A stretch of DNA of 64,000 bases from Owenia fusiformis (GCA_903813345.2 CAIIXF020000006.1:24001936-24065935); one strand, 5' to 3'; positions 21,830-33,594 are shown, numbered from the stretch's first letter. Notes: generated from the sequence alone by a model not told the origin. Numbers and translations: made by a program.

Positions 21830-22650
21830 TTATACACTCCCCTCCATAAGTTTGGCAACCTTAGCTCCCCCATTGAACTACGTGTTAAAGCCTCTTTACG
21901 TTTGAAATTTTATTTACGATGAAATAGCGTATAATATTGATGGAAACGTAACTTTACTTTATTTCCAATACCTCCTAATTTTCTAGATTTTTTCCTCCAT
22001 AACAAGAGATCGAAAATTGAACCGATAAATTTGATGATTTTTTTAAAATCGTCATTCCCGTATAATCCAAGGGGAAATAGAGAGTTCGGGGCAAATCAGA
22101 ATCTTTTCAGTAAAAGATTCAGCAAATTTTTTTTGGTATAAAAAATTGAATTGTCTGACTTTTTTGTTCACTAAGTTTTAATTTATTTGATGAATACTAA
22201 ATTTATAGCGCTTCAAAGTCATTTTTGAAAATAATTTTTCGACTTATATTTCAATGGGAGAGTTTTCTTGAAAACCAATTTTGACTTTAAAGCCCGGTAA
22301 CTTTGTTGAACCTGAAGAAACATATCAATTCTTTGTTAAATAAAGTTAGCAAATTCAATTGCCTGCCTTACTCATATTTTGCAAGGACTTGGATGGATGG
22401 ATATTCTGTCATATGACGTGCGGTAAATCTACCATTTCCCATTGGATGACATGGGAATGACGATTTTCAAAAAGTCATCAAATTTATCATCAATTTTCGA
22501 CCTATTGTAATTTAGGAAAAAAATTGGAAAAAATTGATAAAATTTGAAGGTATTGGAAATAAAGTCAAGTTACGTTTCCATCAATATTATAGTTATTTCA
22601 TCGCCGGTTAAGTAAATAAAAATTCAACTTATGGAGGTGAGTGTATCTTC
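21830..22650. repeat. Large inverted repeat (palindrome 1 of the foldback element)
   Basis: Sequence from about 21836 to 22075 (CTCCATAAGTT..., TAATATTGATGGAAACGTAA, GATAAATTTGATGA) recurs reverse-complemented at about 22455-22645 with scattered mismatches. The arms are 190-240 bp and the loop about 370 bp. Likely a non-autonomous element or part of the arm structure. Confidence 0.8.
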
Positions 22651-23374
22651 TATTGACGGAGGATAATGTTTAAAGGGGCTACAGTGCCTGTGCGTAGGAA
22701 AACTACGCTTGCCTTGGGGACTCCGTACTGCGTATCCAGTTTTTCACACGCCGCAGGGTCGCCGTATAGAAATTATAACTCGGAGTTATAATATTTGTTC
22801 ATTTCTGTGGTCCCGTAGAAATCAACTGGCTCAACAAGATTGAATCATTATTTGTCAATGTTTCACGATCACTTTTCATTTGATATTACATCCTAGCACT
22901 ATGAATAACATTTATAAATTGCCCTGATGTAAATAAAATGAAAAAAGTATTATTTATCAACAGAAATTTAAAATTCACCATGCGGCTGCCGTGGGAAGTC
23001 CTATTGATCCTCATAAATTATCCCCTACTCATACTAAGTTAAAATGTGCCCATCGTGCGCCTAATGCTAATGGCGCTGTCACACTGCTCGTGTCCCGTCC
23101 CGTCTCTCAACGTACAAAGCATTCAGGCCAAAATTTAAGGAATAAGCTATAGTGAGCTGTTTCAGAACGCCGTCTGAAACGCCTTCTGATTCTGAACCCA
23201 CTGTATTCATTGGACGGTGGGAGGTCGTCCATGCTTACACTTTCAGTATCTGACCCTATTATCACACCAAACTAGTTCTCACTACGCTCTCGAGAACGGG
23301 CTTAAACTGTGTGGACGGATTGGAAGTACCGTATGGGGTCTACTTGCCTACTCGAAAGGGTAGTTCCAAAATTT

Positions 23375-23810
23375 CCACGTGGTCATCACTTTCTGCAATC
23401 ACGCGGTCTTCGACCGTTAATTGGAATTTTTGACCTACCAGATGCTTGAAAATCAAGGATTGCGAGTCTGATACTGCACCGTTTTTCTTCCATTATACCA
23501 TTACCTTCTGTCAGTGCATTACTTTATTGTAAAGAGTCTCTCGTTCTAGCAGCATTTTGGTCCCCACTCCCCAGCTGTTAGAAGGCCTTCTTACAGCTGG
23601 GGACCAAAATTACGCTGGAAGTAGGAACTCTGTTTAAGATAATAACGTACCATCAGAAAGAGATTTTTGTCATGCTTTGAATGGAACAAGTTTGAAGAAA
23701 AACGGTGCAGTATGAGACTCGTAATTGATTTTCAAATATCCGGTAGGTCAAAAATTCAAATTAACGGTCGAAGTTAGGACCGCGTGGCGACGTGGGGCAA
23801 AGGTTGAACT
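23375..23810. repeat. Large inverted repeat (palindrome 2) centred at 23585
   Basis: The centre is AGCTGTTAGAAGGCCTTCTT followed by ACAGCT, with almost no loop. The arms run about 200 bp outwards and share CTTCGACCGTTAAT, TTTTTGACCTACC, GAGTCTGATACTGCACCG (or TCTCATACTG) and ATTTTGGTCCCC. The left arm has a 7-bp addition near the centre. Near-loopless palindromes of this size are unusual. Confidence 0.85.
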
Positions 23811-24847
23811 GTCTCAGAATGTATTGGGAACGAGGTAGAAATAAAGAATTCATATGAACGAGTCATGCAAGATACTAAAGAGATACAAATGCATTTTGAT
23901 ACTCAGTTTTTGGGCAATTAAAACTCCCTGTCTGCATTGAGTATAGTTATTTATTGTCCGGTGTATAATTTTGAAACATTATCCTAAATTTTCACAAAAC
24001 TTTTTCAATGATTCTGCAATAGTTAATGGTTGACATCTATGGCACACTAAAAACGAATTTTTTTATGCAGGGTACGTACATGATACAGATCAAATCTTGG
24101 CTCTACTACAAACTATTACACACTTACTTCAACAGTTCAATATATCGCAAAAACACAGTTTTGATTTTGAACAATATCACCAATGGGAGAAATTCTTAAA
24201 TCTAAATGTTTGGAAAGGAATACGTTTCTACTAAAACATACAAACCTCTTATATTATGATGAAAAAAGGATAGACATCTGATATGTATATATGCCACATA
24301 TATCACATATATAAGTTATACGAAATGAGCATATTTTATTGATTTATCGAAAATTTGGACGAAATCTTAACAATGGGTGGTACTGAACAACCAAAATCTT
24401 CTTTTTAGATATTTTTCAGGGTAGAAATATTATCAATTGATATTGGAAAACATAATTAACCATATTTTATTGAGAAAAGGGAATGAAAAAATTATCAAAT
24501 GAATATATATAATTGTCACGGACGTCCATACGTTATTCGAATGAGATAGATATTCCTTTCGCCAGAATATTCTCTTCGACTGTGATGATTGTCTAAAATG
24601 TTGGCGGCAGTCTTGAATTTTCACCAAGAAGGAGTGCGATTCGTGCTGGACAATGCGGTTCAAAATTTGTAGAATGTCCATATAAGTCTATGTGCCGAGA
24701 ATCTAGTAAGAATATATATGATCGTGAACTTTCGGACCCATTATTGACCGGGCTAACCGATGTCAACGTGATACCAATGTTATGCTGTCCTGATTCGCGA
24801 GGTTGCGACAAGATTCGTTACCGCTAAGACATTTAATTTTTTAATTT

Positions 24848-24983
24848 TCGGAGAACTGGGTTTCGGAGAACTGGGTTTCGGAGAACTGGGTTTCGGAGAA
24901 CTGGGTTTCGGAGAACTGGGTTTCGGACAACTGGGTTTCGGACAACTGGGTTTCGGACAACTGGGTTTCGGACAACTGGGTTG
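24848..24983 (-). repeat. 15-bp tandem repeat, right arm (inverted)
   Basis: Nine copies of the reverse complement, TTTCGGACAACTGGG. The five inner copies (first from the left) carry the GGAGAACTGGG variant and the outer four GGACAACTGGG. The variant blocks imply local homogenisation. Confidence 0.95.
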
Positions 24984-24988
24984 ACCCC

Positions 24989-25212
24989 GTACTAAAATGG
25001 CCGCCATTTTTAAATGAGCAGCCATTTGAAAATCGACTTTCGAGCAGAACTTCTACCCCCATAGGGTATATGTGTACAAAATATGAACAAAATCGGGCCA
25101 ACGGTATTTGAGTTATTGCCCGGACGGACGGACGGACGGATGGACGGACGTACGTATGGACGTACGGAGGCGTTCCCTATATCCCTCCGAACTTCGTTCG
25201 ATGGGATAATTA
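24989..25212 (+). repeat. 3' end of the interrupted LINE tail
   Basis: Resumes the tail at ACTAAAATGGCCGCCATTTT, continues with AATATGAACAAAATCGG, a GGAC-rich microsatellite (25120-25170) and the family's terminal phrase GAACTTCGTTCGATGGGATA. The same 3' end is seen at 53989 and, inverted, at 38187. Confidence 0.88.
25120..25170. repeat. GGAC microsatellite in the LINE 3' end
   Basis: Runs of GGAC with GGAT and GTAC variants. The same position in the other two tail copies carries a similar run, so it is an integral part of the family's 3' UTR. Confidence 0.9.
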
Positions 25213-25475
25213 CAAATAAAAAGGCTATTGAATTAACAGCCGAATTTTTACACTCTATTGTCAAGGAAGTTAAACAGTCCTATATTCATTAATTTGTACA
25301 TATATCTCTGACCTGTCTTCACGATTATTTTCATGTTCATAAATATATTCTATATCTATCATTTTTACATTGTGACCTATTTTAACTTATATTGTAACTA
25401 CTTCAACAGGGCCAATAATGCTTCGGCGTAGGCCCTGTATCTGTTTGTATGATGTATTATGAAATAAAGGAAATA
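25213..25475 (+). pseudogene. Probable 3' end of another LINE
   Basis: A short frame (KKAIELTAEFLHSIVKEV then stop near 25292) resembles the C-terminal phrase of the LINE at 27338 (KEIEIVAEFIHKCN). It is followed by ATAATGCTTCGGCGTAGGCC and a GAAATAAAG end at about 25470. Only the last part of the ORF and UTR remain. Identification rests on that resemblance. Confidence 0.45.
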
Positions 25476-26030
25476 TAAAAATTAAAAAATATATATATAC
25501 TCCAGTAACCGGAAATTAAACAGGACACACAGTGATAAAAATCACACTTTGAATAGCAAAATGGTAACCATATAATTTACCCAGCATGCCCAAAACCTCA
25601 TCAGATCTTAGCACTAGTCTGCAACTGCACAATTGCCCTTGAGTCATTACAGTGGCGGGATTGGCCTTGTGAATCAGTTACAACTGATCCATTCAGAAAA
25701 TTAACCACTTGGATTAATACCACTTATACAGTATTTATTTTCCACTGCGAACATCTAAAATTCGTTGTCATGAGGCACCCTATAGCAACTTAAAAAGGAC
25801 TATAGGAAATCAGTAATCTGGACACTGAGTTGACACAATTATATGAGACCCTGGCCTTATCGTGTCAATAACGCCACTCAACCACTATTTACTACACCAC
25901 TAGTCTTTGTTTGCTTTTTATTGATTTAATGATATTCCAAGGGAAAGAAGTATTAGCATAATCTAAAATAATTAGTGACTTTCCATATTGAGCTTAATAC
26001 TACTTTTCCCTTGGCCTATGGATTTGATTG
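25476..26030. other. No gene recognised
   Basis: AT-rich DNA between LINE remnants, no repeats or exons noticed. Confidence 0.4.
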
Positions 26031-26034
26031 ATGG

Positions 26035-26300
26035 AGAAAAGTGAAATTCAACGTACCCTGGATTACCACCAGGATACTGAGAATGATCCGACAGAAACAA
26101 AGACGATATAATGTTGCCAAACGTTCAAATGAACCTCATCATTGGCATAAATACAAATCACTAAGGAAATTTATCCATACTGAAATTTGTAAAGAACATC
26201 AACGCTACATCAACGATATGCTCGACATTGATGAAAGCGAAATCATAAATGAGAATGTTCAACACAAAGGCATTACCAAACGCTTCTGGAGCTACATAAA
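26035..26300 (+). pseudogene. CR1/Jockey-type LINE, 5' piece (pre-RT region)
   Basis: Encodes PWITTRILRMIRQKQRRYN, then HHWHKYKSLRKFIHTEI and GITKRFWSYI. This is the basic linker between endonuclease and reverse transcriptase in CR1/Jockey-group LINEs. The frame is cut at 26300 by an inserted element and resumes at 28336 (KSKRKDASGISVL). The LINE's own 5' end is truncated near 26035. Confidence 0.88.
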
Positions 26301-28335
26301 CACACTACCCTACCTCGATAGCGCATGCGCGAATTTTTTGGCTTTCAATCAGGTCGCTTTTGAGTATATCGACTGCTTAGTGAAAAGGTTAATACGTTTG
26401 GTGCTCGGAGTGAGTCAATATTGCTATTCGCTGAACTTCAGTGGTGCAATAGTGAAGTCCATGTTCCAAGTTATATGATAGTTGAAGAAATAATGTAAAT
26501 AATATCGTTTTAAATTTTAAAATATTTGATATGTCATAGTACACGGTACACAGCTGCAAAAGTTGATCAATACAGGGTACAAGGAATGTAAATTGTTCAC
26601 TAGTACAGGGAGCGAGAAAGTAAGCTGATTATACAGACATACTATGTCCCGATCTCATGTATATTTACGTTGCAAACGGTGAAAATAATACTAAAAAGGC
26701 CGCCTGTTGATGCTTTGAGGTGTCATCAATTGTTATTTAATCCAAATAAAGTAAACATTATTTAGTAGATTTAGACACGGGCTTTCAGGTCGTAAATGCA
26801 TTTTAGTCATTAAATTAACAAGAACGCTAGATTATACGTGTTACTAGGGTATCACATTGAAATAAAATAACAAAATTAAATATAAACACGTAAGTGATAA
26901 ATGACTATTGGCTATCAGGATTAATGACTATCCGCTATTCAGAATAATTAAAATTGCGTGAACTACATGTAAAGAATCTTTCTATATAACCCCTTGAATG
27001 GTCTAATTCACTACCGTCCTCAAAAACCGATCATTTAAAATAGTTTGTTCAAAATACCATCATGCCACGACATTTTGTTCTTCACGATTTGCTGTAGAGG
27101 TGATACATGAACTTTATTACACATTCATACCCATAAAAGGTTAAGTGTACACAAAGTAAACACTAATTTTACAATATATCAATACAACAGAAAACAGTAT
27201 ATATAACAACACACAAAATTAACACTTCATAATAAATAAATAAGTAAATAAATGAACAAATAAATATGCATCATGGATAAGCACATGAATGGTGATTGTG
27301 ATACGCGTCCATTGTTTATGTCATATATCACACCCTTCTATGTTATATTACATTTATGAATAAATTCTGCTACAATTTCAATTTCTTTATTTTCACAAGA
27401 CATACAATATTGGAAAAAAAGTGAATCGTCCTCCATGTTGAAAAGGTGTTTAATTGGGTTGCCGTGTGATACAAGTTTATCGAGCATTTTCTTTCTATAT
27501 ATACTGTATTTTTTACATGAACGCATTATGTGTTTTTCGTTTTCTATTAAATTGCAAACCTCGCAAATTCTTTCATCGATCTTTAATTTTGGGCGTTCGT
27601 ATCTACCCGTTTCTATTTTTAATTTGTGGTTACTGATAATTAATTATTTGATATGACGTCGTATTTCTCTATTATTGTAAAAAAACTAATACCAGCTCGA
27701 TGTAGTCTTATATGACGTGTTGAATGTCAGATGTTTTTGGATGGTATCTGCTCCAGTGATTTTGCATTTAATCATGAAACCCTCATCACAAGACACCTCG
27801 AAACAAACATTATCCTCCTTGTGACAAGAGGAAAAATGTTTCACAATATGTTATGCCTTACGGCAAAGTAAAGATACATTTCTGGGACGACTATTTTGCA
27901 TCTTAAGATTTTAGAAAAACAATTAATTCACAAAAGTACAGTTGAATAACATACTGGAAAACGTATCCACATATAACACGATGACAACCAGTTTAAATAA
28001 CAGTTTACAGGGGTTTTGTTACATATCAATGTAACATTTTCGAAGGGAAACTTACATGCTCCCTGTACGTTGACAGATTTACTGAAATGTATCGTGTATT
28101 GCATTAAGTTTTGCTTCACTGCGCCCACTATTATCTATCTTTGCCTATAGTGGTTTTTTGCCAACAATATTCTACAAACTGCTTGATGAATCAATTCTAT
28201 GTCTGGTAGAACACTAAAAATAAATGTAAAATGTATTTTACGTTCAGAAATATGGAATTAAACCCACGTCCTCCATTTGCAACTTAGCTGTACCCTGTTT
28301 CCCTTTTAAACGTGGTCACGTGGTAGGGTAGTGTG
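26301..28335. mobile_element. 2035-bp TIR element with 5-bp duplication ATAAA
   Basis: The ends are perfect 14-bp inverted repeats, CACACTACCCTACC, flanked by ATAAA (26296-26300 and 28336-28340). Taking it out restores the LINE frame FWSYI-KSKRK exactly. A CAC-start with a 5-bp duplication is compatible with Transib-like elements, but the termini do not match a consensus closely and no transposase is seen. The superfamily is left open. It contains a LINE 3' end on the minus strand (27229-27655). Confidence 0.9.
27229..27655 (-). pseudogene. LINE 3'-terminal fragment inside the TIR element
   Basis: On the minus strand: SNHKLKIETGRYERPKLKID, then a CEVCN...H...C metal-binding motif (ERICEVCNLIENEKHIMRSC), SIYRKKML, and IEIVAEFIHKCN before the stop at 27338. 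A short 3' UTR follows. The AAATAAATAAGT-type microsatellite at 27229-27268 is the tail of the insertion. Only the C-terminus survives, a typical 5' truncation. Confidence 0.8.
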
Positions 28336-30038
28336 ATAAAGTCGAAACGCAAAGATGCATCAGGTATCAGCGTGCTTCGTAACAAAGATGGCGACAAAAT
28401 AACAGACGCCGTCCAGAAAGCAAACATCCTCAATGACCAATACAATTCTGTATTCACAGATGAGGATGCTACTCTACCGACAATGGTACCTAGTCAAATT
28501 CCTGAAATGCCAAACATCAAAATTTCGACAAAAGGAATTCACAAATTGCTAACTGGCCTAAATCCATCAAAAGCCACTGGAACCGATCTTATTCCGACTA
28601 GGTTCCTGAAGGAATGCAGTGACAGCATATCACCATTCCTTCAAATAATTTTTCAACAGTCTATCGATGAAGGCTTAGTGCCTTTGGACTGGAAAAATGC
28701 CAATGTTACTGCTATCTACAAAAAGGGACGAAGAGATGAGGCTGTGTATTACAGGCCTGTATCTCTGACGTCAGTTCCATGTAAAATAATGGAATATATT
28801 ATATTCCATCATGTTATGGCCCACTTTGACCTCTATGAAATTCTAGTAAACTTCCAACATGGATTCAGGTCAAAGCACTCATGTGAAACCCAACTTGTCA
28901 ATACAATAGAGAATATAGCTCGGGCCCTCGACAACAATAAACAAACAGACATGTTGGTATTAGACTTTTCCAAAGCTTTTGACACGGTGGCTCACAAATG
29001 CCTCTTGCTCAAACTCGACTATTATGGAATTCGCAATAATCGTGGCTTGTGGGAAGATCACAACAGGTAGTGCTCGATGGTGAATCAAGTTCAAAAACTC
29101 CAGTAAAATCAGGAGTTCCTCAAGGAACAGTTCTTAGACCACTCTGTTTCCTTGTTTATATCAATGATATGGGCAATAACCTATCATCCTCAGCAGCCAG
29201 TCTTAAGCTATTTGCTGACGACAGCCTTTTATTCATGACAGTCACTAGTCCGGCCTTATTTAGAGTATGCCAGTTCGGCATGGGATCCATACCGACAAAA
29301 AGATATTGATATGTTGGAACAGGTACAGAGAAGAGCAGCCAGGTTTGTAACCAAATGTCACTCAAGGGTACCAGGCTGCGTCACCAAAGCTCTTCAAGAC
29401 CTACAGTGGGAGCCACTGAAGGAGCGTCGAGAGGCTACTAGAGTTTTCTTTTTCTACAAAGGAAAGCAGAACCTAGCAGCCATCGACGTGCCTCCATACT
29501 TCCGCCAACAGGTCAATACCAACACTAGGTTGTATCATTCTTCTAAGTTCATACAATCATCAACTAGAACGGATGCATACCAATTTAGCTATTTCCCTAG
29601 GACAATAGCTAAATGGAACACTCTACCTGGTGACATCTTAGACTGTGACAGTAGTTTTAAATCATCATACTATGCCTATGTCAATAACTGCAATTAAATA
29701 GGTGTGTTTTTAATATAGATCTATGTTTTAATGTAAAAGGTCCCCAGTGCAGAGCAACAAGCCTGCACTACTGGTAAATATGGGTGATGTCAATGCGGTA
29801 GCCTGACAGTCGCCCAAGGGTATTTCAACATAAAGGGACTTCCTAGGGGGGGGGGGGGGGGGGGGGGGGTACAGGGATCAACCAGGAAGGTTTGTTTCAA
29901 TTCTAAAATGAGTTGTAAACCAGAGATCTATTTTTAAATGTTAAGGTTTTAAATCATATTCTATTCAAATTCTATCACTGTTAAATTATATATCTGCTTT
30001 ATATGGGCTTATTAGCCTTTTGCAGATTATTCACATAG
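28336..30038 (+). pseudogene. CR1/Jockey-type LINE, reverse transcriptase and 3' UTR
   Basis: Continues from 26300. Motifs in order: LNPSKATGTDLIPTRFLKE; PLDWKNANVTAIYKKGRRDE; YRPVSLTSVPCKIMEYII; FQHGFRSKHSCETQLV; VLDFSKAFDTVAHKCLLLKL; SGVPQGTVLRPLCFLVYIND; catalytic KLFADDSLLF. A frameshift lies near 29040. About 130 codons are missing between the ADD box and YASSAWDPYRQKDIDMLEQV, a clean internal deletion near 29245. The ORF ends at 29697. The following 340 bp, with a 24-base G run, is taken as 3' UTR. Confidence 0.9.
29846..29869. repeat. Homopolymer run of 24 G
   Basis: An uninterrupted G tract in the LINE 3' UTR. It could form a G-quadruplex, and its length is likely uncertain in any assembly. 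Confidence 0.9.
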
Positions 30039-30436
30039 ACATAGACTAATGTTGTCGCGATTAATCGATACATCGCGATATACATCGCCAAAGCTGATTC
30101 TGGCGATGCATTGATGTCTGAAACAAAACATCGATGTTTTTAAAAAAAATTAATTTGCTAAAAATCACCTTTTCTTATCATATTTTGATGCAAATCGCTT
30201 ACCTTTCTCATGTCTTATTTCATTTTCCTTGATGTTTTCTGATAATCTTTCGCTTTAAAACTGTTTTAGCTAGTTGAAATGAAACATTAATCTAAAAAAA
30301 ATTCACTTACTTTTATTTCAACAATACTAGAAGTTCCGGGATGTACCAGCGTACACTTATTAATTTGTTATGTTCGGTATTTTAGGGTTACCTGTATTTT
30401 ACAAGCGACCAGGCGACCCAAGCGGGCGCTTTTATT

Positions 30437-31727
30437 TTTTTCATAGGGGTGGTAGGATCAAAAACACATTCCAAAATTGATTTATGGACTATCTTTGAGA
30501 TTATGTTGTCATAAAAAAAAAAGCTAACATACTTGGGCCTTAGGCCTACCCGAATTAAAAGTATCCAAATTGTCCTTGAAAATAAGAAATCAAGTTTACT
30601 GAAGCAGGGTTTAAATTCTTGTCAATCGTTTGTGACGTCACAGGCGTGCTACTTAACCAACAACAAAACAAACAAGTATATGGTATCGTTCAGTGCCTTA
30701 CACTACTGATGGTATCAGGCCGGAGTATCAGGGCTAGACAACTTTTTTCTCCAAGCAGATCTTGACAAAGAGTTTGCTGCATTATCTTGTTGGACCTATC
30801 TTGTTGTTGTCATCTTCCGGTCAGGTCAAGGTGTCACTCCTGTAAATCATTGAAAAATATTGAACAAAATTACAGAATTCAAGTTCTGGGGTACATATCG
30901 CCATTTTCAAACGAATTAGCCCATACAATGACTATATTTCTGCGTTCCCCTAAACATAACCTTCATCTTGACACTATATTTAAGATAGGGTTTGTGTCTC
31001 GATTTTTGAATATCACTACGCCAACATAGGGACTCATTTTGAAGTAAAATCCCTGCTTCACCGATGAAAATTAACGAATAAAGTAGTTCAGGTTTAGTGG
31101 TTTACAGGACTACATTCTTGCTATTTTATTCTAAATATGGCACATTAAGAAAGTGCTTGGCCTCAGCGTTACATACATACCTAAAATGGCCATAGTAGAT
31201 AAACTTAAACCTACTATACACACCATTGAAGTTGGCATGGCTTCGTTTTTAAAGTATTAAAACCGGAGGTGGTATTTACCGGAGTAACACCTCAAGGACA
31301 CTGGATTTTTAACTTCCGGTCAAGATTTTAATTACACTAAATTTAGGAACTTTCCAAACAGTTTCGGCCTTTTAAATCCTGTGTAATATTTTGCAATATT
31401 GTTCAGTTTACTTATGCCATGCTCAGTTTGTCCCGATTTTGAATGATTTTCGTTCGATGGGATAACAAATTGGTGCTATCTTGTGAAGAGCAAGAAAAAA
31501 CGAACCTCGCGCGGATTGCCCTGATTCCTCCCAATTACACATCCCAACCTTGCTTCAGTAAACACGATCTCTTATTTTCAACGACAATTTGGTTACTTTT
31601 AATTCGGGTAGGGAACTTTTTCCAATTGTGGTTACCAATATAGTTACACGAAGACAGAATCTCAAAGATAATCATGCAATAAAATAATTTTGGAATGTGT
31701 TTTTGATCCTACCACCCCTATGAAAAC
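30437..31727. repeat. Inverted repeat with about 190-bp arms inside the hAT-like element
   Basis: CATAGGGGTGGTAGGATCAA followed by AAACACATTCC at 30437 recurs reverse-complemented at 31690-31727. The similarity extends through ATCTTTGAGATT, CCTACCCGAATTAAAAGTA and TTTACTGAAGCA. The region is a foldback structure with a loop of about 900 bp. Confidence 0.85.
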
Positions 31728-31734
31728 AAGGCAC

Positions 31735-33000
31735 AGGACGTGAACGAGATCACACCATCAAATAGGTGTAGAACTTGATATCGCCTATCATGTGTGCGAA
31801 TTTGAAGGAAATCCAATAAGCGTTTTTTTCTAAAATAGTGATGACAAGATTTATCAAAAAAACCTTCAAAATGGCCACCAGAAAACAAGATGGCCACCCA
31901 AAAGTTAATCAACTCTAGTTCTTGATATCCTCTTTCATGTGTGGGAATTTGGGGCAAATCTGATGAGGGGTTTTCTTGAAATGGCGATGAGAAGATTTAT
32001 CGAAAAACCTTCAAAATGGCCGCCAGAAAACAAAATGGCCACCCAAAATTTAATAAGTTCTAGAACTTGATATCCCCTATCATGTACAGGAAATCCGATG
32101 AGCAGTTTTCCTGAAATGGCAATGACAAGATTTTTCGAAAAACCTTAAAAATGGCCACCAGAAAACAAGATGGCCGCCCAAAAGTTAATCAGCTCTATAG
32201 TAATTGATATCCTCTATCATCTGTGCGAATTTGAAGGAAATCTGATGAGCGGTTTTCCTAAATTGGCGATGACAAGATTTTTTCGAAAAAACTTCAAATG
32301 GCCACCAGAAAACAAGATGGCTGCCACAAAGTTAATCAGCTCTAGTACTTGATATCCTCTATCATGTATGTAAATTTGAAGGAAATCCGATGAGCGGTTT
32401 TCCTGAAACGGCGATGACAAGATTTTTCAACAAACCTTCAAAATGGCCACCAGAAAACAAGATGGCCACCCAAAAGTTAGTCAGCTCTAGTACTTGATAT
32501 CCTCTATCATGTGTGTAAATTAAAAGGAAATCCGATGAGCGGTTTTCCTGAAATGGTGATGACAAGATTTTTCGAAAAACCTTCAAAATGGCCACCAGAA
32601 AACAAGATGGCCGCCCAAAAGTTAATCAGCTCTAGTATTTGATATCCTCTATCATGTGTGTAAATTTGAAGGAAATCCGATGAGCGGATTTTCTGAAATG
32701 GCGATGACAAGATTTTCCGAAAAATCTTCAAAATGGCTGCCAGAAAACAAGATGGCCGCCCAAAAGTTAATCAGCTCTAGTACTTGATATCCTCTATCAT
32801 TTGTGTAAATTTGAAGAAAATCCAATGAGCAGCTTTCCTGAAATGGCGATGACAAGATTTTTCGAAAAACCTTCAAAATGGCCACCAGAAAACAAGATGG
32901 CCACCCAAAAGTTAATCAGCTCTAGTACTTCATATGCTCTATCATCTCTGCGAATTTGGAGAAAATCTGATGAGCAGTTTTCCTTAAACGGCGATGACAA
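31735..33000. repeat. 145-bp satellite, about nine units
   Basis: The unit contains CTTGATATCCTCTATCATGT, GTAAATTTGAAGGAAATCCG, GCGATGACAAGATTTTTCGA, AAAATGGCCACCAGAAAACA and AGATGGCCGCCCAAAAGTTA. The period is 145 bp over most of the array. Long frames on the minus strand arise from this periodicity and are not genes. Each unit has two ATGGCCGCC/ATGGCCACC sites. Confidence 0.95.
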
Positions 33001-33108
33001 AAAGCGGGACGATCATGACAACGATCACGACCACGATATGACCACGACCAGTATGACAACTATATCCCACCGATGGTGTGATAAAAATAAAAGTGCCCGC
33101 CTGGGTCG

Positions 33109-33594
33109 CAGGCCTGTCAACTGTCACGCAATTTGCGTATTTGTCACGCATTTGCTGAAGAATTTGAAGTCACGCCAGTTATTTTTGCGTGACAGAAAAT
33201 GTCACGCAAATACGCATTTTACCTGGTAATTGTCAAGCAAAAATATTTGTGTAGAAAAATTTCTAAAAAAGATCGTCTACACAGCAAAAATACGAACGCC
33301 GGAAAAAAATGTACGCATTTCGTTCGGACTTTTCACGCGAATTACGTATATGTCACGCATTCCGTTCAAATGGGTGCTATCCCCCCCCCGTTGATGGATG
33401 TTTTAAATGCGAGCGTAGCGAGCACGAAAAAATTGAGGTGTTCAAAATTTGGCAAGATGTAATAAAATTTAAACCAAGGTGTTCAAAATTTGGATCAAGG
33501 TGTTCAGATTTGGACCAAGGTGTCCACATTTTGAGGGGAGGTGTTCAACATTTCCAAGTCACTCATGTTAGGTGTTCCCAAGTTGACAGGCCTG
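33109..33594. mobile_element. Non-autonomous hAT-like MITE, copy 2
   Basis: A 486-bp copy of the element at 2208-2696, with inverted ends CAGGCCTGTCAAC and a perfect 6-bp duplication GGGTCG (33103-33108 and 33595-33600). The interrupted sequence (CCGCCTGGGTCG / GCCTGTAAAATAC) matches, inverted, the left arm of the host element around 30385-30430. The empty site is therefore visible in the window. Confidence 0.93.

Larger units (their letters stand above)
21035..24988. mobile_element. 4-kb foldback element with 15-bp-repeat arms
   Basis: Inserted in the LINE tail. Uninterrupted copies read AAAATCGGCACTAAAATGG (38380-38398, reverse strand), whereas here AAAATCGGC and TACTAAAATGG are separated by 3.95 kb. 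The ends are inverted copies of GGGTGCACCCCAGTTG / GGGGTCAACCCAGTTG followed by tandem 15-mers, CCCAGTTGTCCGAAA. The left array is 21043-21165; the right array, reverse-complemented, is 24848-24983. Inside are two large palindromes and no recognisable transposase. The target-site duplication is short or decayed and was not resolved. Confidence 0.85.

Noticed and set aside
31718-33000. Series of minus-strand frames with FQENRSSDFLQIYTHDRGYQ
   Set aside because: Each is one 145-bp satellite unit read in a stop-poor frame.
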